Notes: generated by a model not told the origin, from the sequence alone. A stretch of DNA of 64,000 bases from Rugosimonospora acidiphila (GCF_039543385.1 NZ_BAABJQ010000017.1:140571-204570); one strand, 5' to 3'. Counted from the first letter of the stretch, positions 8,348 to 17,101 are shown. Numbers and translations: made by a program.

Positions 8348-8391
8348 TGGGGGTCAAGGGGTCGTGGGTTCGAATCCCGCCGTCCCGACGT
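8348..8391 (+). other. tRNA 3'-end-like fragment (possible attachment-site scar)
   Basis: The sequence contains a T-arm-like block (GTGGGTTCGAATCCCGC) followed by CGTCCCGAC, as at the 3' end of a tRNA gene. No matching acceptor 5' strand (GTCGGGA) or anticodon arm is seen in the preceding 80 bases, so a full tRNA is absent. The leading bases CTGGGGGTCAAGGGG recur at the end of the direct repeat at 12054-12227. tRNA 3' ends are classical attB sites for actinomycete integrative elements, so this is probably left over from integration. Confidence 0.5.
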
Positions 8392-8490
8392 AGGTCAGAG
8401 GGCTGATTCGATAGATGGATCGTCCCTTTCGGCGTTTCTGGGGACCAAGATCAGTCAAGGTTGCAGGCGTCGACATTCCCTGGCCGTTGG

Positions 8491-9247
8491 TCAAGGAGCG
8501 GCGGCCTTTTGATAATCCTCGGGAGCGCGCCGGCTCACGCGGACTGGCTCTCGGCCGCACGTCGGGCACCCGTGTGCCGAGTGACGACGCAGTCTGCCTC
8601 GCAGCCATAGCGTCGCGGGCACGGCTGCGACCGCGATCGCCGTGACGACAGCCGTCGTGGCTACCGCGGTCGACCAGGTTGGCCACGGCTGAGGGTGAGT
8701 CGATCGGTCAGTCGTGGTAAGCAGCAGCACCGGACCCAACAGGATCAGCGCCGGCCACCAGCCACGCGAGTCTCGCCGCACGCTGAAAACGACGGCGGTG
8801 ATAACGACCACCGCTGCCAAGCACAGCCCGGCGTACGGAAGCACCCCGAGTAGCGAGTAGTAGAACCCGGTCGGTCGACTCTGTAACGCCAGCCCGGCGG
8901 TCGCGGCTGTCACAGCCAGGCCGAGTGCCGTGACCGGCGACCAGCGCCGGGCCGGCACGGCCAGCGCGACCACGCCGAGAGCGAGCTGCGGCACCAATAC
9001 GAACAGTGGCGGCCGTACGTACGAGGTCAGTGCGGCGACCGGAACAAGCGAGCGCATGACGGGCTCGCAAGTGTGCACGCACACCGCCACGCACGAGATC
9101 GACCACGTCATTCGGGCGAGGCCGTCGCTGCCCCGGTGCCGCGAGGTCCAGGTAGGTCTCAACGATCTCGTCGCCGCGTTCGGCGCGATAGTCGATCGGA
9201 TACCAGCGCAGCAGTGCGCGATAACGATTGCGCAGCTCGTCGCTCAC
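8491..9247 (-). pseudogene. membrane protein gene, probably frameshifted
   Basis: From GTG 9247 the frame gives a soluble N-terminus (SDELRNRYRALLRWYPIDY...) ending LVRGGVRAHLR near residue 60, then loses sense. A second frame takes over near 9060-9110 and reads as four hydrophobic segments (SYVRPPLFVLVPQLALGVVA, GLCLAAVVVITAVVF, ALILLGPVLLLTT, AVVTAIAVAAVPATLWL) before a basic tail ending at 8491. Together they match the layout of membrane proteins often encoded directly after PadR regulators. The start overlaps the PadR stop (GTGA). A one-base error or a true frameshift explains the break. Confidence 0.55.
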
Positions 9248-9669
9248 GAGGTACCGCCGGCAAGCTGAATCGCCGCAGGTGCCGGTCTCAGCCAGAGTCC
9301 TCGGCTACCGGTGTCGCTGGTGCTGGCCATGCCACCAGCCGGTCGTAGCCTCGCACGGTCGGCGAGCCGGCGAGTCGCCGCTTCGATAGTGCGGCGCCGG
9401 CGCTCAGTCTCGGCCCGTAGCGCGGCGTCGCCTCGTTCGGTGAGGCGGTAGTACTTGCGAGCACGACCGTTGACGATCTTTTCTCGATCGAGGATGACAA
9501 GCCCATCGTCGGTCAGCCGGTCGAGCGCGCCATAGAGCGTTCCGGGACGCAGCTCGACCGTCCCTCCGGAAAGCTCGGCGACCTCGGCGATCAGCCCGTA
9601 GCCATGCAACGGCTCGCGCGCGAGCGCAGTGAGGATCAGGAATGTCGGTTCCCGTAGAGGTGCGGCCAT
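9244..9669 (-). CDS. PadR-family transcriptional regulator
   Basis: A 141-residue protein starting at ATG 9669 (MAAPLREPTFLILTALAR). The winged-helix PadR domain covers residues 5-90, with EPLHGYGLIAEV, GTLYGALDRL and GRARKYYRLTERG as family marks. The remainder is a helical dimerisation tail. Upstream in-frame codons to 9738 are unlikely to be used because they contain promoter-like sequence. It is coupled to the membrane protein gene by a GTGA overlap and probably represses the pair. Confidence 0.85.
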   Translation of the reverse strand: MAAPLREPTFLILTALAREPLHGYGLIAEVAELSGGTVELRPGTLYGALDRLTDDGLVILDREKIVNGRARKYYRLTERGDAALRAETERRRRTIEAATRRLADRARLRPAGGMASTSDTGSRGLWLRPAPAAIQLAGGTS

Positions 9670-9672
9670 GAC

Positions 9673-9700
9673 GCTAGAATATATCAGGTACGAAGGTATC
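9673..9700 (-). promoter_or_regulatory. AT-rich promoter/operator of the PadR gene
   Basis: Just before the PadR ATG, the minus strand reads ATACCTTCGTACCTGATATATTCT. It holds two near-direct repeats (ATACCT, GTACCT) and a TATATT box in otherwise GC-rich DNA. That fits an autoregulated PadR promoter. Confidence 0.35.
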
Positions 9701-9809
9701 CTGGTCGCAAATGTATCGGCCCTGGCGATCAATGCCATCCGGTCTCGCGTAAGTCAGTAGAGTCGACCGACATGGGCCCAGGCCGGAGGGCCGGTAGCAG
9801 CCTCGACCG

Positions 9810-9984
9810 CTAGCCCAGTCCTAAAGCATGTACCCACACGGCTCCTCGGGCCGGCACTCGGGGACCACCTGGGGACCACACGTGGTGCGCGATCGTGGAC
9901 GGTGCGCCATCAGGAGCACGGCTTGATCGTGGGCATGACGTGTGTGACGTGCGCGAACGCTTAGCGAAGCGTCCTGGGGGTCAA
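9810..9984. repeat. 175-bp direct repeat, copy 1
   Basis: Imperfect direct repeat of 12054-12227. Shared blocks include CTCCTCGGGC, TGGGGACCACACGTGGTGCGCG, CAGGAGCAC, GTGACGTGCGCGAACGC and TTAGCGAAGCGTCCTGGGGG followed by TCAA. A small hairpin (ACGCTT-AGCG-AAGCGT) lies near its end. The copies bracket about 2 kb with three small genes, like the arms of a small inserted element. Outside this repeat, 9670-10224 shows no gene. Confidence 0.75.
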
Positions 9985-10224
9985 CCACGATCAGCCTGTA
10001 TCAGGATGTCTGGCGCTCATTGACCGTTGGTCAAGGTCCAAAGGCAAATGGAGATGCCTGCCGAATTGCTCGTTCTCTGCATCAAGGCGCCGCGCGAGCG
10101 CGGCGTAGCGGCGCACTCGTCGGCGCGCTGCTGGCGGCGCTGGGGCGCCGGCATCGCGCGCCACGGCGCGCCGCACCCGACCCGGCTACCCTGCCCCAGA
10201 CAGACCGACCCGGAGGAGCGCACT

Positions 10225-10647
10225 TTGGGCAGCTGGGGACCTGGCCCCTTCGATGACGACACCGCGATGGACTTCGTCGACGACGTGGCCAACGGGCCAC
10301 CGTCGAACGTCATGCCAGCCCTGCTGGACGCCGTCGATCGGCTCACCGCGCCACAAGGCGCCCAGGACTACGGGCGTGCCGCTCGCGGACTCGCTGCGGC
10401 TGCACTCGTCGCCGGGATCGCGCCCGAAGGCGCAACGGAGTGGGCCGCCAACACCATCCCGAACCTAGGCACGGACGACGCCGCCGCTGCGCTACAAGCA
10501 ATCCACGCCGCCTACGGCGAGGATGCCATCCTCCCGGAACTCGCGACGGACGCCGACAGTCGTACCCGGCACCTTGCCGCTCTTGAGCCTGCGCGTCAGC
10601 TTCTCCGCGCGGCTATCCCACCACCGCAGCACGAGGTCCTGTTCTAG
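10225..10647 (+). CDS. DUF4259-domain protein
   Basis: A 140-residue protein whose first residues (LGSWGPGPFDDDTAMDFVDD) match the usual start of DUF4259 proteins (MGxWGxGPFDNDxAxDF). The start is a TTG at 10225 with a GGAGGAG ribosome site 7 bases upstream (10211-10217). Longer ATG-started frames would include non-coding-like sequence. The rest is alpha-helical and acidic. The family is small, cytoplasmic and of unknown function; it is often found among polymorphic-toxin immunity or accessory genes. It sits between the two 175-bp repeats. Confidence 0.75.
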   Translation: MGSWGPGPFDDDTAMDFVDDVANGPPSNVMPALLDAVDRLTAPQGAQDYGRAARGLAAAALVAGIAPEGATEWAANTIPNLGTDDAAAALQAIHAAYGEDAILPELATDADSRTRHLAALEPARQLLRAAIPPPQHEVLF

Positions 10648-10951
10648 ACAGCAGCGAGGGACTCGCACCCCGGGGCTCCGCCCCGTACCCCGGCCCTCAG
10701 CCGGTCTTCGAAGCTGGAGGTAAGCGCGAGCGGCCCAGGCCGTGCCGATCGCTGAGGGCGGTCCTCCTCCGTGGACGGTTCCGGCGATCGCTGCCGCGCC
10801 GCTGCGTGGCTTGCCATCGACCTAATGCGCCAGGCCGGGCCGTCGCTGCCGCAACGCCGGGAAGGCTCCGCGTCCGGGCTGGAGCGCGTGGGGGGGCCGG
10901 ACGCAGGCACCCTCGGCGTGATGCGTCAGGGGTACAACCGACAATGGCCGA
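10648..10951. other. intergenic stretch, nothing recognised
   Basis: About 300 bases of GC-rich sequence between the DUF4259 gene and the next small gene. I see no convincing coding frame, RNA or repeat. The ATGGCCGAGTGGCTGACC near its end resembles a tRNA D-arm only by chance. Confidence 0.3.
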
Positions 10952-11434
10952 GTGGCTGACCTCCAATGGGACGGCGTCAAGGAGTGGTTCGACCCGTCCA
11001 CGAACGGCACCTTGCCGGATGTGATCGTGCAAGACACGACCCTCACCGACTGGGAGACCCTGTTGCGGCTGATCCGGTCCGAGAGTTGGCGCTCCGAGTA
11101 CGAGTTCCGGGACCAGGTCCATCCAATGCCCGCGTCGGCGGCCGAGCTGTTCGTCCCCGACCCGGAAGGCTGGCTGCGAACCCTGCGAATCTGGCCCGAT
11201 CCTGACATGGAGTGGATCGTCCGACCGTCCCTCCCCGAAGAGATCGACAGCGACGTCAGCCTGCACGAGATCCAGGGGCAAGAACGTCTGAACGTGTTCT
11301 GCCAGTTCCTGCGGAAGCTCGGCATAGCGCTCAGCAAGCGCATTCTGGTGTACGCCGAGGGTGCCTACGACGGCTACCCGCCGATGATGGCGTACGAGGT
11401 TGCGGCGGATCGAGTGGTGTTCCTCCGGGCCTGA
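10952..11434 (+). CDS. hypothetical protein, immunity-protein-like size and composition
   Basis: A 160-residue acidic protein starting at GTG 10952 (MADLQWDGVKEWFDPSTNG). It is rich in Trp, Asp and Glu and has predicted alternating strands and helices (ETLLRLIRSESWRSEYEF, LRTLRIWPDPDMEWIV, ERLNVFCQFLRKLGIALSKRIL). It ends YEVAADRVVFLRA. I do not recognise a family. The acidic, single-domain character and its position in a small accessory cassette resemble immunity proteins, but this is only a resemblance. Confidence 0.6.
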   Translation: MADLQWDGVKEWFDPSTNGTLPDVIVQDTTLTDWETLLRLIRSESWRSEYEFRDQVHPMPASAAELFVPDPEGWLRTLRIWPDPDMEWIVRPSLPEEIDSDVSLHEIQGQERLNVFCQFLRKLGIALSKRILVYAEGAYDGYPPMMAYEVAADRVVFLRA

Positions 11435-11593
11435 CCGCTGATCCTTGTTCGCGACTCCGCTGAGATCTCGTGATCAACTGTCCCTAGTTTCTGACCCCAG
11501 TCGGCGCGACGAACCCATGCGACCATCCTCCCGACCCAAGTCAGCGGCACTGACCACGTGCCCGGCCCTTGTAATCGGAAGGTCGGGCTTGCT

Positions 11594-11911
11594 TCACTCC
11601 GGATTACCTCGGTCATGGATCACCGGAAAAGCCACTGTGGCCCGAGCAATCCAGGTGTCGATGTCCTCGGGCGACCGATGAATCGCTTCGATAAGAGCTT
11701 CGACAGCATGGAGCTTGTCCGCGGTCAGGTGCCCTCGCAGCTCGCCGATCGTTACCTCTTGATACGACATCGAAAGCTGCCACCAGAACTTCATCAAGTA
11801 GCGGCACTCATCCTGCAGCCGATCATCGGCGAGCCGATCATGGATCACCCTCTGTGCTCGACGTCGCTGGGCGTCGTCGCGAAACCCCAGCCGAAGGTTA
11901 CGGAGGTCCAT
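11594..11911 (-). CDS. hypothetical helical protein
   Basis: A 105-residue protein starting MDLRNLRLGFRDDAQRR at ATG 11911. It is predicted to be almost entirely alpha-helical (RAQRVIHDRLADDRLQDEC, LTADKLHAVEALIEAIHRS) and ends VIHDRGNPE. The codon pattern is coding-like and the upstream extension to 12040 enters the repeat zone, so I reject that longer start. No family recognised. It is the third small gene between the direct repeats and lies on the opposite strand from the other two. Confidence 0.5.
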   Translation of the reverse strand: MDLRNLRLGFRDDAQRRRAQRVIHDRLADDRLQDECRYLMKFWWQLSMSYQEVTIGELRGHLTADKLHAVEALIEAIHRSPEDIDTWIARATVAFPVIHDRGNPE

Positions 11912-12053
11912 GCGGTGCACTGTAACGACGACAGTAGACAGGGTTGGCTGCGCAGGGTTCGCAAGATCCGGAGAATGCGCGGGATGATCGAGGGCGGATC
12001 CGTAGCGCTGACCGGGGTTGGCCCAGGTCGCGGTACCCACGGCAGGTCGGACG

Positions 12054-12227
12054 CTAGCCCCTTCCTAAAGCGTGTGCGCGCACAGCTCCTCGGGCTGGTA
12101 TTTGGGGACCGCGTGGGGACCACACGTGGTGCGCGGTGGTGGACGAGCGCCCTCAGGAGCACAGCTTGATCGTGGGTATGGCGTGCGTGACGTGCGCGAA
12201 CGCTTAGCGAAGCGTCCTGGGGGTCAA
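12054..12227. repeat. 175-bp direct repeat, copy 2
   Basis: Second copy of the repeat at 9810-9984, in the same orientation and with scattered substitutions. It ends CCTGGGGGTCAAGGGG, sharing 15 bases with the tRNA-like fragment at 8348. This supports an integration-site origin. The stretch 11912-12223 contains only this repeat. Confidence 0.75.
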
Positions 12228-12514
12228 GGGGGTGGACCCACTCGGTGTGTCTCCGCCGGAGGTGTGGGGGACGATGGCACGGCATGCCAGGAAGGCGTAC
12301 ATGCTGCAACTGGCCGAACGTTCGGCGCAGGCCCGCCGCGCTCGTCGTTGAAGATGAACAGGTCCGGCTGCACAAGGTGCATGCCAGCGGGTGGGATATG
12401 AGCCAGGCTATGGTTCAATCCCCCCTCGGACACCAGTTCTGGTGGAACTTCACCGATGGTGAAACGGCCGCGGTTTCGTGCGTACATGACACATAGCCGC
12501 GCGTCCCCCATCAT
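12224..12514 (-). CDS. small unrecognised ORF coupled to the LysR gene, 3' end runs into the repeat
   Basis: A 96-residue frame whose ATG shares a base with the LysR stop (TGATG), which argues for translation. The middle (GRFTIGEVPPELVSEGG, then LNHSLAHIPPAGMHLVQPD) looks protein-like, while the proline-rich end enters the direct repeat. It may be the front part of a gene truncated when the repeat-bounded cassette arrived. No family recognised. Confidence 0.35.
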   Translation of the reverse strand: MMGDARLCVMYARNRGRFTIGEVPPELVSEGGLNHSLAHIPPAGMHLVQPDLFIFNDERGGPAPNVRPVAACTPSWHAVPSSPTPPAETHRVGPPP

Positions 12515-13431
12515 CACGAGCGATCGGATCCCGCTGCCGAGGAGTGAAGGTCCGAGGCGTGCGCGATGGCGTGACGCACGAACCGAGCGATGTCCGGGGA
12601 GGTCGCCCTGGCGGGCCACGCCACGTGGAGTTGGCTGTCCGAGAGCCCGTGGGTGGGTACCGCGACAATGCCGGCGGGAAGTGGCTCGTTCAGCAGTGAC
12701 AGCGGTGCGAAGGCGATGGTCCGTGCCAGACGCACGTTTCCGGTGAGCTGCGCGAGATCCTGGATCGGCGGGCCGGGTAGCCAGTGGTGGTGCTCGAGGT
12801 CGGTGCCGGCCCAGTGGGCGGTTTCGTCCGCGCTGGCCTCGGCCCAGACCGCGATGGCCTCCCCGGCGAGTTCCGCACGGTTGATCGTCGCTCGCGAGGC
12901 GAGTGGGTGCCGGACCGACAAGAGAGTGACCCGTGGCTCGCTCCACAGCAGTTCGCTGTCGAGCCCGCGGTCATCGAACGGGCGGCGCAGCAGTCCTACG
13001 TCGTCCTGGCCGCTGCGTAGTGCGTCGGTCTGGTCCTGCCAGTTCACCATGGCAGCCTCCGCCGCCTGCTCGGCCGGGAAGCGCGCATTGTAGGTCTGCA
13101 CAAGGTGATCGAGTACCTTGATCTCGCAGCCGCGGGCGCTGACCCGTAGCCGGGTGCGGTCGTGTCCCGCACGGGCCGCCCGGGTGAGTGCGGCCCGGGC
13201 TTGTTCATCGAGGCCACGAGCATCATCGAACAGCACCCTGCCTGCGGCGGTCAGCCGCACATCACGGTGGCCGCGCACGAACAGTTCCACGCCGATGCTG
13301 TGCTCGAGGTCACGGATTGCCCGGGATAGGGCCGGCTGCGTCATGGTCAGCGTGGCGGCGGCCCGGGTGAAGCTGCGTTCCCGCGCCACCGCGAGAAAGT
13401 AGCGTAGCTGCCTGAGGTCAACGTCGTTCAC
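12514..13431 (-). CDS. LysR-family transcriptional regulator
   Basis: A 305-residue LTTR. I choose GTG 13431 (VNDVDLRQLRYFLAVARE) because the HTH pattern follows directly. The HTH occupies residues 4-62 (SFTRAAATLTMTQPALSRAIRDLE) and the periplasmic-binding-like effector domain covers residues 90-295. It is divergent from the SDR gene at 13710. A T-N11-A palindrome lies between them, so the SDR gene is the likely target. Confidence 0.88.
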   Translation of the reverse strand: MNDVDLRQLRYFLAVARERSFTRAAATLTMTQPALSRAIRDLEHSIGVELFVRGHRDVRLTAAGRVLFDDARGLDEQARAALTRAARAGHDRTRLRVSARGCEIKVLDHLVQTYNARFPAEQAAEAAMVNWQDQTDALRSGQDDVGLLRRPFDDRGLDSELLWSEPRVTLLSVRHPLASRATINRAELAGEAIAVWAEASADETAHWAGTDLEHHHWLPGPPIQDLAQLTGNVRLARTIAFAPLSLLNEPLPAGIVAVPTHGLSDSQLHVAWPARATSPDIARFVRHAIAHASDLHSSAAGSDRS

Positions 13432-13456
13432 CCCATCAGCGTTGCACAACTCTGTG

Positions 13457-13471
13457 ATGCCCTGAGGGCAT
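13457..13471. promoter_or_regulatory. LysR-type operator (T-N11-A palindrome)
   Basis: ATGCCCTGAGGGCAT is a perfect inverted repeat with 6-bp arms and a 3-bp centre, containing the TGCCC-N3-GGGCA form of the LTTR T-N11-A box. It lies 26 bp upstream of the LysR GTG in the divergent intergenic region (13432-13709), which otherwise holds no gene. Confidence 0.6.
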
Positions 13472-13709
13472 AGCAGTATGCCCAACCGGCTTTTCCGCCC
13501 GGCCCCACCGAGGGGTGTACTGGAGAGGCGTCAGCAGGACCATCCGGTCCGATGCCGCGGGACAGCGCAGGACCGGCAGCCGCCGTCACCGATCTGTCCG
13601 GATGCCCCTGGTAGCTCACGGCGCGTACGTGGGCATGCGGCCGCCGTGGGATGCGGAGCAGGCCGGGTCGCCCGCGGCGAAGGACCGTCCTTCTACTCAG
13701 AGAGGTATC

Positions 13710-14579
13710 ATGCGCGTCTTCATTACAGGTGCCGGTGGTTACGTCGGCGGCGTCGTCGCCGCGCGACTGGTCACCGCCGGCCACACCGTCGTTGGCCTGG
13801 CACGGTCCGACGAGAGCGCGCGGCGGATCCGCCGACTTGGCGCCGAGGCCCGGCTCGGCAGTCTGGGGGATGTACAGCTTCTGCGCGATTCCGCCCGGCA
13901 GGCAGACGCGGTAGTGCACACGGCCGTCGATTACCTCGATCCGGCCTTTGCCGCCTGCGAGAACACGGCTCTCGATGCGCTGCTCGACGCCGGTGGGGGA
14001 GGGCCCCTGGTTTACACGAGCAGCACGCTGGTGCTCTCAGACACCGGATCGGAGCCCGTCGGCGAGGACGGGGACGCCTCTGTGGAGACGCTTCAGCCGT
14101 TCAAGCGTTCTGGTGAGGACCGGGTACTGAGGGCTGGCGGCACCGTCGTGCGGCTCGGCCTCGTCTATGGCCGGAACGGATCCTCACTGCTGGCGACTCT
14201 GTTGTCCGCGGCCAGGGAGCATGGCGTCTCCAGTTATGTCGGCAGCGGCGAGGCGCGCTGGTCGACAGTCCATGTCGACGATGTCGCGGACCTGTTCGTG
14301 CGAGTGGTGCGGGCGGGAGTATCCGCGGGAGGGGTGGTGCACGCGGTGGAGGCGCAAGCGGTCACCTGGCGGGAAATCGCTGAGGCGATCGGACGCAACG
14401 TCGGCGTCCCAGCGGTCGCTCTCACCCTGGAGCAGGCGGCTGCGGCGTTCGGCCCGATGGCCGTCCAGCTCACCCGCAGCCTCTGGGTGACGCCCACGCG
14501 GCCCGGCGAGTTCTTCGGCTGGAGTCCGGCGGGTAAGGGCGTTATTCACGATCTGGAGCACGGTTCCTATCGCAACTGA
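13710..14579 (+). CDS. NAD(P)-dependent epimerase/dehydratase (extended SDR)
   Basis: A 289-residue extended SDR. It starts MRVFITGAGGYVGGVV, a Rossmann GxxGxxG motif at residues 7-13. The active-site region is less standard: a Ser pair follows LVYTSS near residue 103 but the usual YxxxK is replaced by a PFKRSGED segment, so catalysis may be atypical or the protein may act like an NmrA-type sensor. An AGAGG ribosome site lies just upstream. It is probably controlled by the divergent LysR protein. Confidence 0.8.
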   Translation: MRVFITGAGGYVGGVVAARLVTAGHTVVGLARSDESARRIRRLGAEARLGSLGDVQLLRDSARQADAVVHTAVDYLDPAFAACENTALDALLDAGGGGPLVYTSSTLVLSDTGSEPVGEDGDASVETLQPFKRSGEDRVLRAGGTVVRLGLVYGRNGSSLLATLLSAAREHGVSSYVGSGEARWSTVHVDDVADLFVRVVRAGVSAGGVVHAVEAQAVTWREIAEAIGRNVGVPAVALTLEQAAAAFGPMAVQLTRSLWVTPTRPGEFFGWSPAGKGVIHDLEHGSYRN

Positions 14580-14739
14580 CACGACGCTGGGCGCGCCTCG
14601 GGTTGCGGGATCCGGGTGGTTCGGCAGCCTGGGGCGCTATGAATCCCGGGTCGTGGTTCACGGGGCCTTGACGAGTCGACGGGTCCGTCGCGGATCTCGA
14701 AACAGCGTTCCGCAAAGAATCAGATGTGGCCGACGCAAT

Positions 14740-15486
14740 CTATGACACGCGTCGCGTTTCGATGATTTTGTCGGCGAGGGCGGAGAGGTCGGGGGCGATG
14801 ACGTTGGGTTGAGGCAGGGAGGGAATCGGTAGCGGGGCGTTGCCGGGACGTGTAAGGAGCCCTGCGGTGAAACCGGCACTTTGCGCGCCCACCGTGTCCC
14901 AGACGTGCGTCGCGACCATGAGGCACGCGGACGGTGGTACGGCCAGTTCCTGCGCGACCATGTGATACACCTGCGGGGCGGGCTTGTACGACCGCGCCGT
15001 TTCGATCGTGAACTGGCGTTCGAAGAAGTGCGCGAGGCCGGCGTGTTCGAGCGGGGTCTGTCCGTGGGGGCTGGGAGGGGAGTTCGTCAAAGTCACCATT
15101 CGCAAGCCCTCGTTCCTCAGCTTTGTCAAGCCTTCCTCCACGTCGGGATGCGCCGGCATCGTCTGCATCCCGGTCCGCAGCTCCTCGGTGTCGGCTGTGG
15201 TCACCTGCGCGCCATGGACTCGGCCGACCATGCGCAGCAGACCCTCGCCCAGTGAGTAGTAGTCCTCGTAGAGTCCGGAGAGGGTCAGCGTCATCGAGTA
15301 CATGATCAGCTGGCCCAACCATTCACGCAACACGCGCTGGTCACCGAACACTCTGTCGAACAGCGGAAGCATTGCGTCGAAGTCGATGAGCGTCTCGTTG
15401 ACGTCGAAGACGAGCACGCTGGGTGCGGGGCCGCCCCACTGGCCCGGGGCCCCTGTGTCGACGCTGTTGGCTTGCTCCGGTCTCAT
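14740..15486 (-). CDS. haloacid dehalogenase, type II (HAD superfamily)
   Basis: A 248-residue HAD enzyme starting MRPEQANSVDT at ATG 15486. Motif I is VLVFDVNETLIDFD (nucleophile Asp near residue 28); motif II is VTLTNS near residue 131; a conserved Lys is in RSYKPAPQVYH; motif IV is weak (VATHVWDTVGAQSAG). This is the L-2-haloacid dehalogenase type, which replaces the halogen of 2-haloacids by hydroxyl, though many relatives act on other substrates. It stands alone between the SDR and MFS genes. Confidence 0.85.
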   Translation of the reverse strand: MRPEQANSVDTGAPGQWGGPAPSVLVFDVNETLIDFDAMLPLFDRVFGDQRVLREWLGQLIMYSMTLTLSGLYEDYYSLGEGLLRMVGRVHGAQVTTADTEELRTGMQTMPAHPDVEEGLTKLRNEGLRMVTLTNSPPSPHGQTPLEHAGLAHFFERQFTIETARSYKPAPQVYHMVAQELAVPPSACLMVATHVWDTVGAQSAGFTAGLLTRPGNAPLPIPSLPQPNVIAPDLSALADKIIETRRVS

Positions 15487-15826
15487 CGATACGCCCTTCC
15501 GATGTCGCTGACCGACGATCTCCCGGCGGCGTCCATCCGCTTGCAAATCACGTGTTCGGGATCTGCGAGCCAACGTATCGCGCAACGGCCGGGTAACCGG
15601 CCGGTATTCGACGCGATCTGACCGATCGAGCAACCCGTACCTACGGCCCAGGCAGGCGAAATGCGCCGTGAGTGCGTGGACGTTGGGCGCGGCACTGCTG
15701 ATCTTCACCGGCCGGCGACAAGCGTTCGACGTCCCTCGCCGGGCGATCGGCGGGACCCTGAAGAAGCAGGTCTGGAATCTGCTGGGTCCCGCCGCTGCTC
15801 GCAGGGGCCTGCCGATGAGGGCGGAT
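15487..15826. other. intergenic region, nothing clear
   Basis: 340 bases between the HAD and MFS genes. A plus-strand frame reading SAWTLGAALLIFTGRRQAF is short and unrecognised. I cannot support a gene here. Confidence 0.3.
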
Positions 15827-17080
15827 TCAGAGGTTGTGTGCTGCCGAGCGTGTGGTGAGGGCCAAGCCGGCGACGGCGAGGAGCCCGAACCCGGCGGGTA
15901 CGAGGAATACCAGAGGTAGTCCGATGGTGGCGGCTGCGAGTCCCCCGGCGGCACCGCCGAAGGCGGAGGCCAGCGATGTGGAGCTGAGGAAGATGGCGGA
16001 GGCGGTGGCGACGGCGTGGGAGAGCAGGCGTTGGGCGACGATGATGCCGAGTGCGGCGAAGACGCCCCACACGCCGCCCATGAGGATCTGTCCGGCGAAC
16101 AGGCCGGCGGCGGTGCCGGTGGTGGCGAAGCAGATGTTCGCGGCGACCCCGAAGCCGGCGCCGAGCACCATCAGGCGCATCATTCCGGTCCGGCGTGCTA
16201 CGAGCACCGCCAGCGGCATGAGGATGATTTCGACGAGTGGTTGGATGCCGATGATCGCGCCGCTGAGCCCGGGGGAGAAATCGAGCTGGTGGTTCATGTA
16301 GATCGGTAGGTACGCGTATTTGACCGGTTCGCCGGCGTAGACGAGTACGTAGAGCATCGTGAACGTGAGCAACGGCAGCATGGCTCGCACGCCGGGGGCA
16401 TGCGGCCCGGATGTCGGCGTCGGCTGCGGCGGGGTCGCCGTGGAGAGTGTGGTGAGCGTGCCGAGCGGAAAGAGCTGAGCGAGGGTGCAGATCGCGGTGG
16501 CCAGCAGCACGGTACGCGATGAGGTGTGGGCGGCCAGGAAGGACCCGGCGACCGGACCGACGACCCAGCCGCCGGTCAGGGCCATCCGGACGACGGCGAC
16601 GACTTTGTCGTTGCTGGGGTCGGGGTGTGCCTTCAGCTCGTCATGGACGGCGGCGAACAGCTGGGATGTCGCGGTGCCGCCGAATCCGCCGATGACGGCG
16701 TTGAGGACGAAGGGCATCCACAGGTGGGTCGAGTAAGCGATGCCTGCCCAGCTCACGAACCCGGCGAGGGCGCACGCGCGGAACGGGCCCAGGCGCCGAC
16801 CGGTGCGGTCGGAGCGCCGACCGACCAGGTAGCCGGCCAGGGGTGCGGTAAGGCTCGTCAGGTAGAACAGCCCGGCGGTGCTCAGCGTTGCGCCGAGGTC
16901 GTTGACCAGGAACGACGCGATCTGCGGTGCGGCCGCCGAGAATCCCATGGCGGACAGGAACACCGAGGCGGTGGCGCCGCGATACAGCGGTGAGGCAAAC
17001 GTCAGGCGCAGCGCCGATGTGCCCATCACGGGCTCGTCGACCGCCACGTTAGCGGTACCAATCCGTTCGCGCCGAGGCAT
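15827..17080 (-). CDS. MFS transporter, sugar efflux (SetA-like)
   Basis: A 417-residue membrane protein with about 12 hydrophobic segments. The loop-2 motif VGRRSDRTGRRLGPF (near residues 86-100) is the MFS signature. Mid-protein MLYVLVYAGEPVKYAYLPIYM and LSGAIIGIQPLVEIILMPL match the sugar-efflux (SET) subgroup, which exports sugars or drugs. It starts 21 bp after the LacI-type gene and is probably in its operon. Confidence 0.82.
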   Translation of the reverse strand: MPRRERIGTANVAVDEPVMGTSALRLTFASPLYRGATASVFLSAMGFSAAAPQIASFLVNDLGATLSTAGLFYLTSLTAPLAGYLVGRRSDRTGRRLGPFRACALAGFVSWAGIAYSTHLWMPFVLNAVIGGFGGTATSQLFAAVHDELKAHPDPSNDKVVAVVRMALTGGWVVGPVAGSFLAAHTSSRTVLLATAICTLAQLFPLGTLTTLSTATPPQPTPTSGPHAPGVRAMLPLLTFTMLYVLVYAGEPVKYAYLPIYMNHQLDFSPGLSGAIIGIQPLVEIILMPLAVLVARRTGMMRLMVLGAGFGVAANICFATTGTAAGLFAGQILMGGVWGVFAALGIIVAQRLLSHAVATASAIFLSSTSLASAFGGAAGGLAAATIGLPLVFLVPAGFGLLAVAGLALTTRSAAHNL

Positions 17081-17101
17081 CTTCGTTGCCTTACGTAGCG
17101 T

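Noticed and set aside
10937..10960. Possible tRNA D-arm (GGCCGAGTGGCTGAC)
   Set aside because: No acceptor stem, anticodon arm or T-arm follows.
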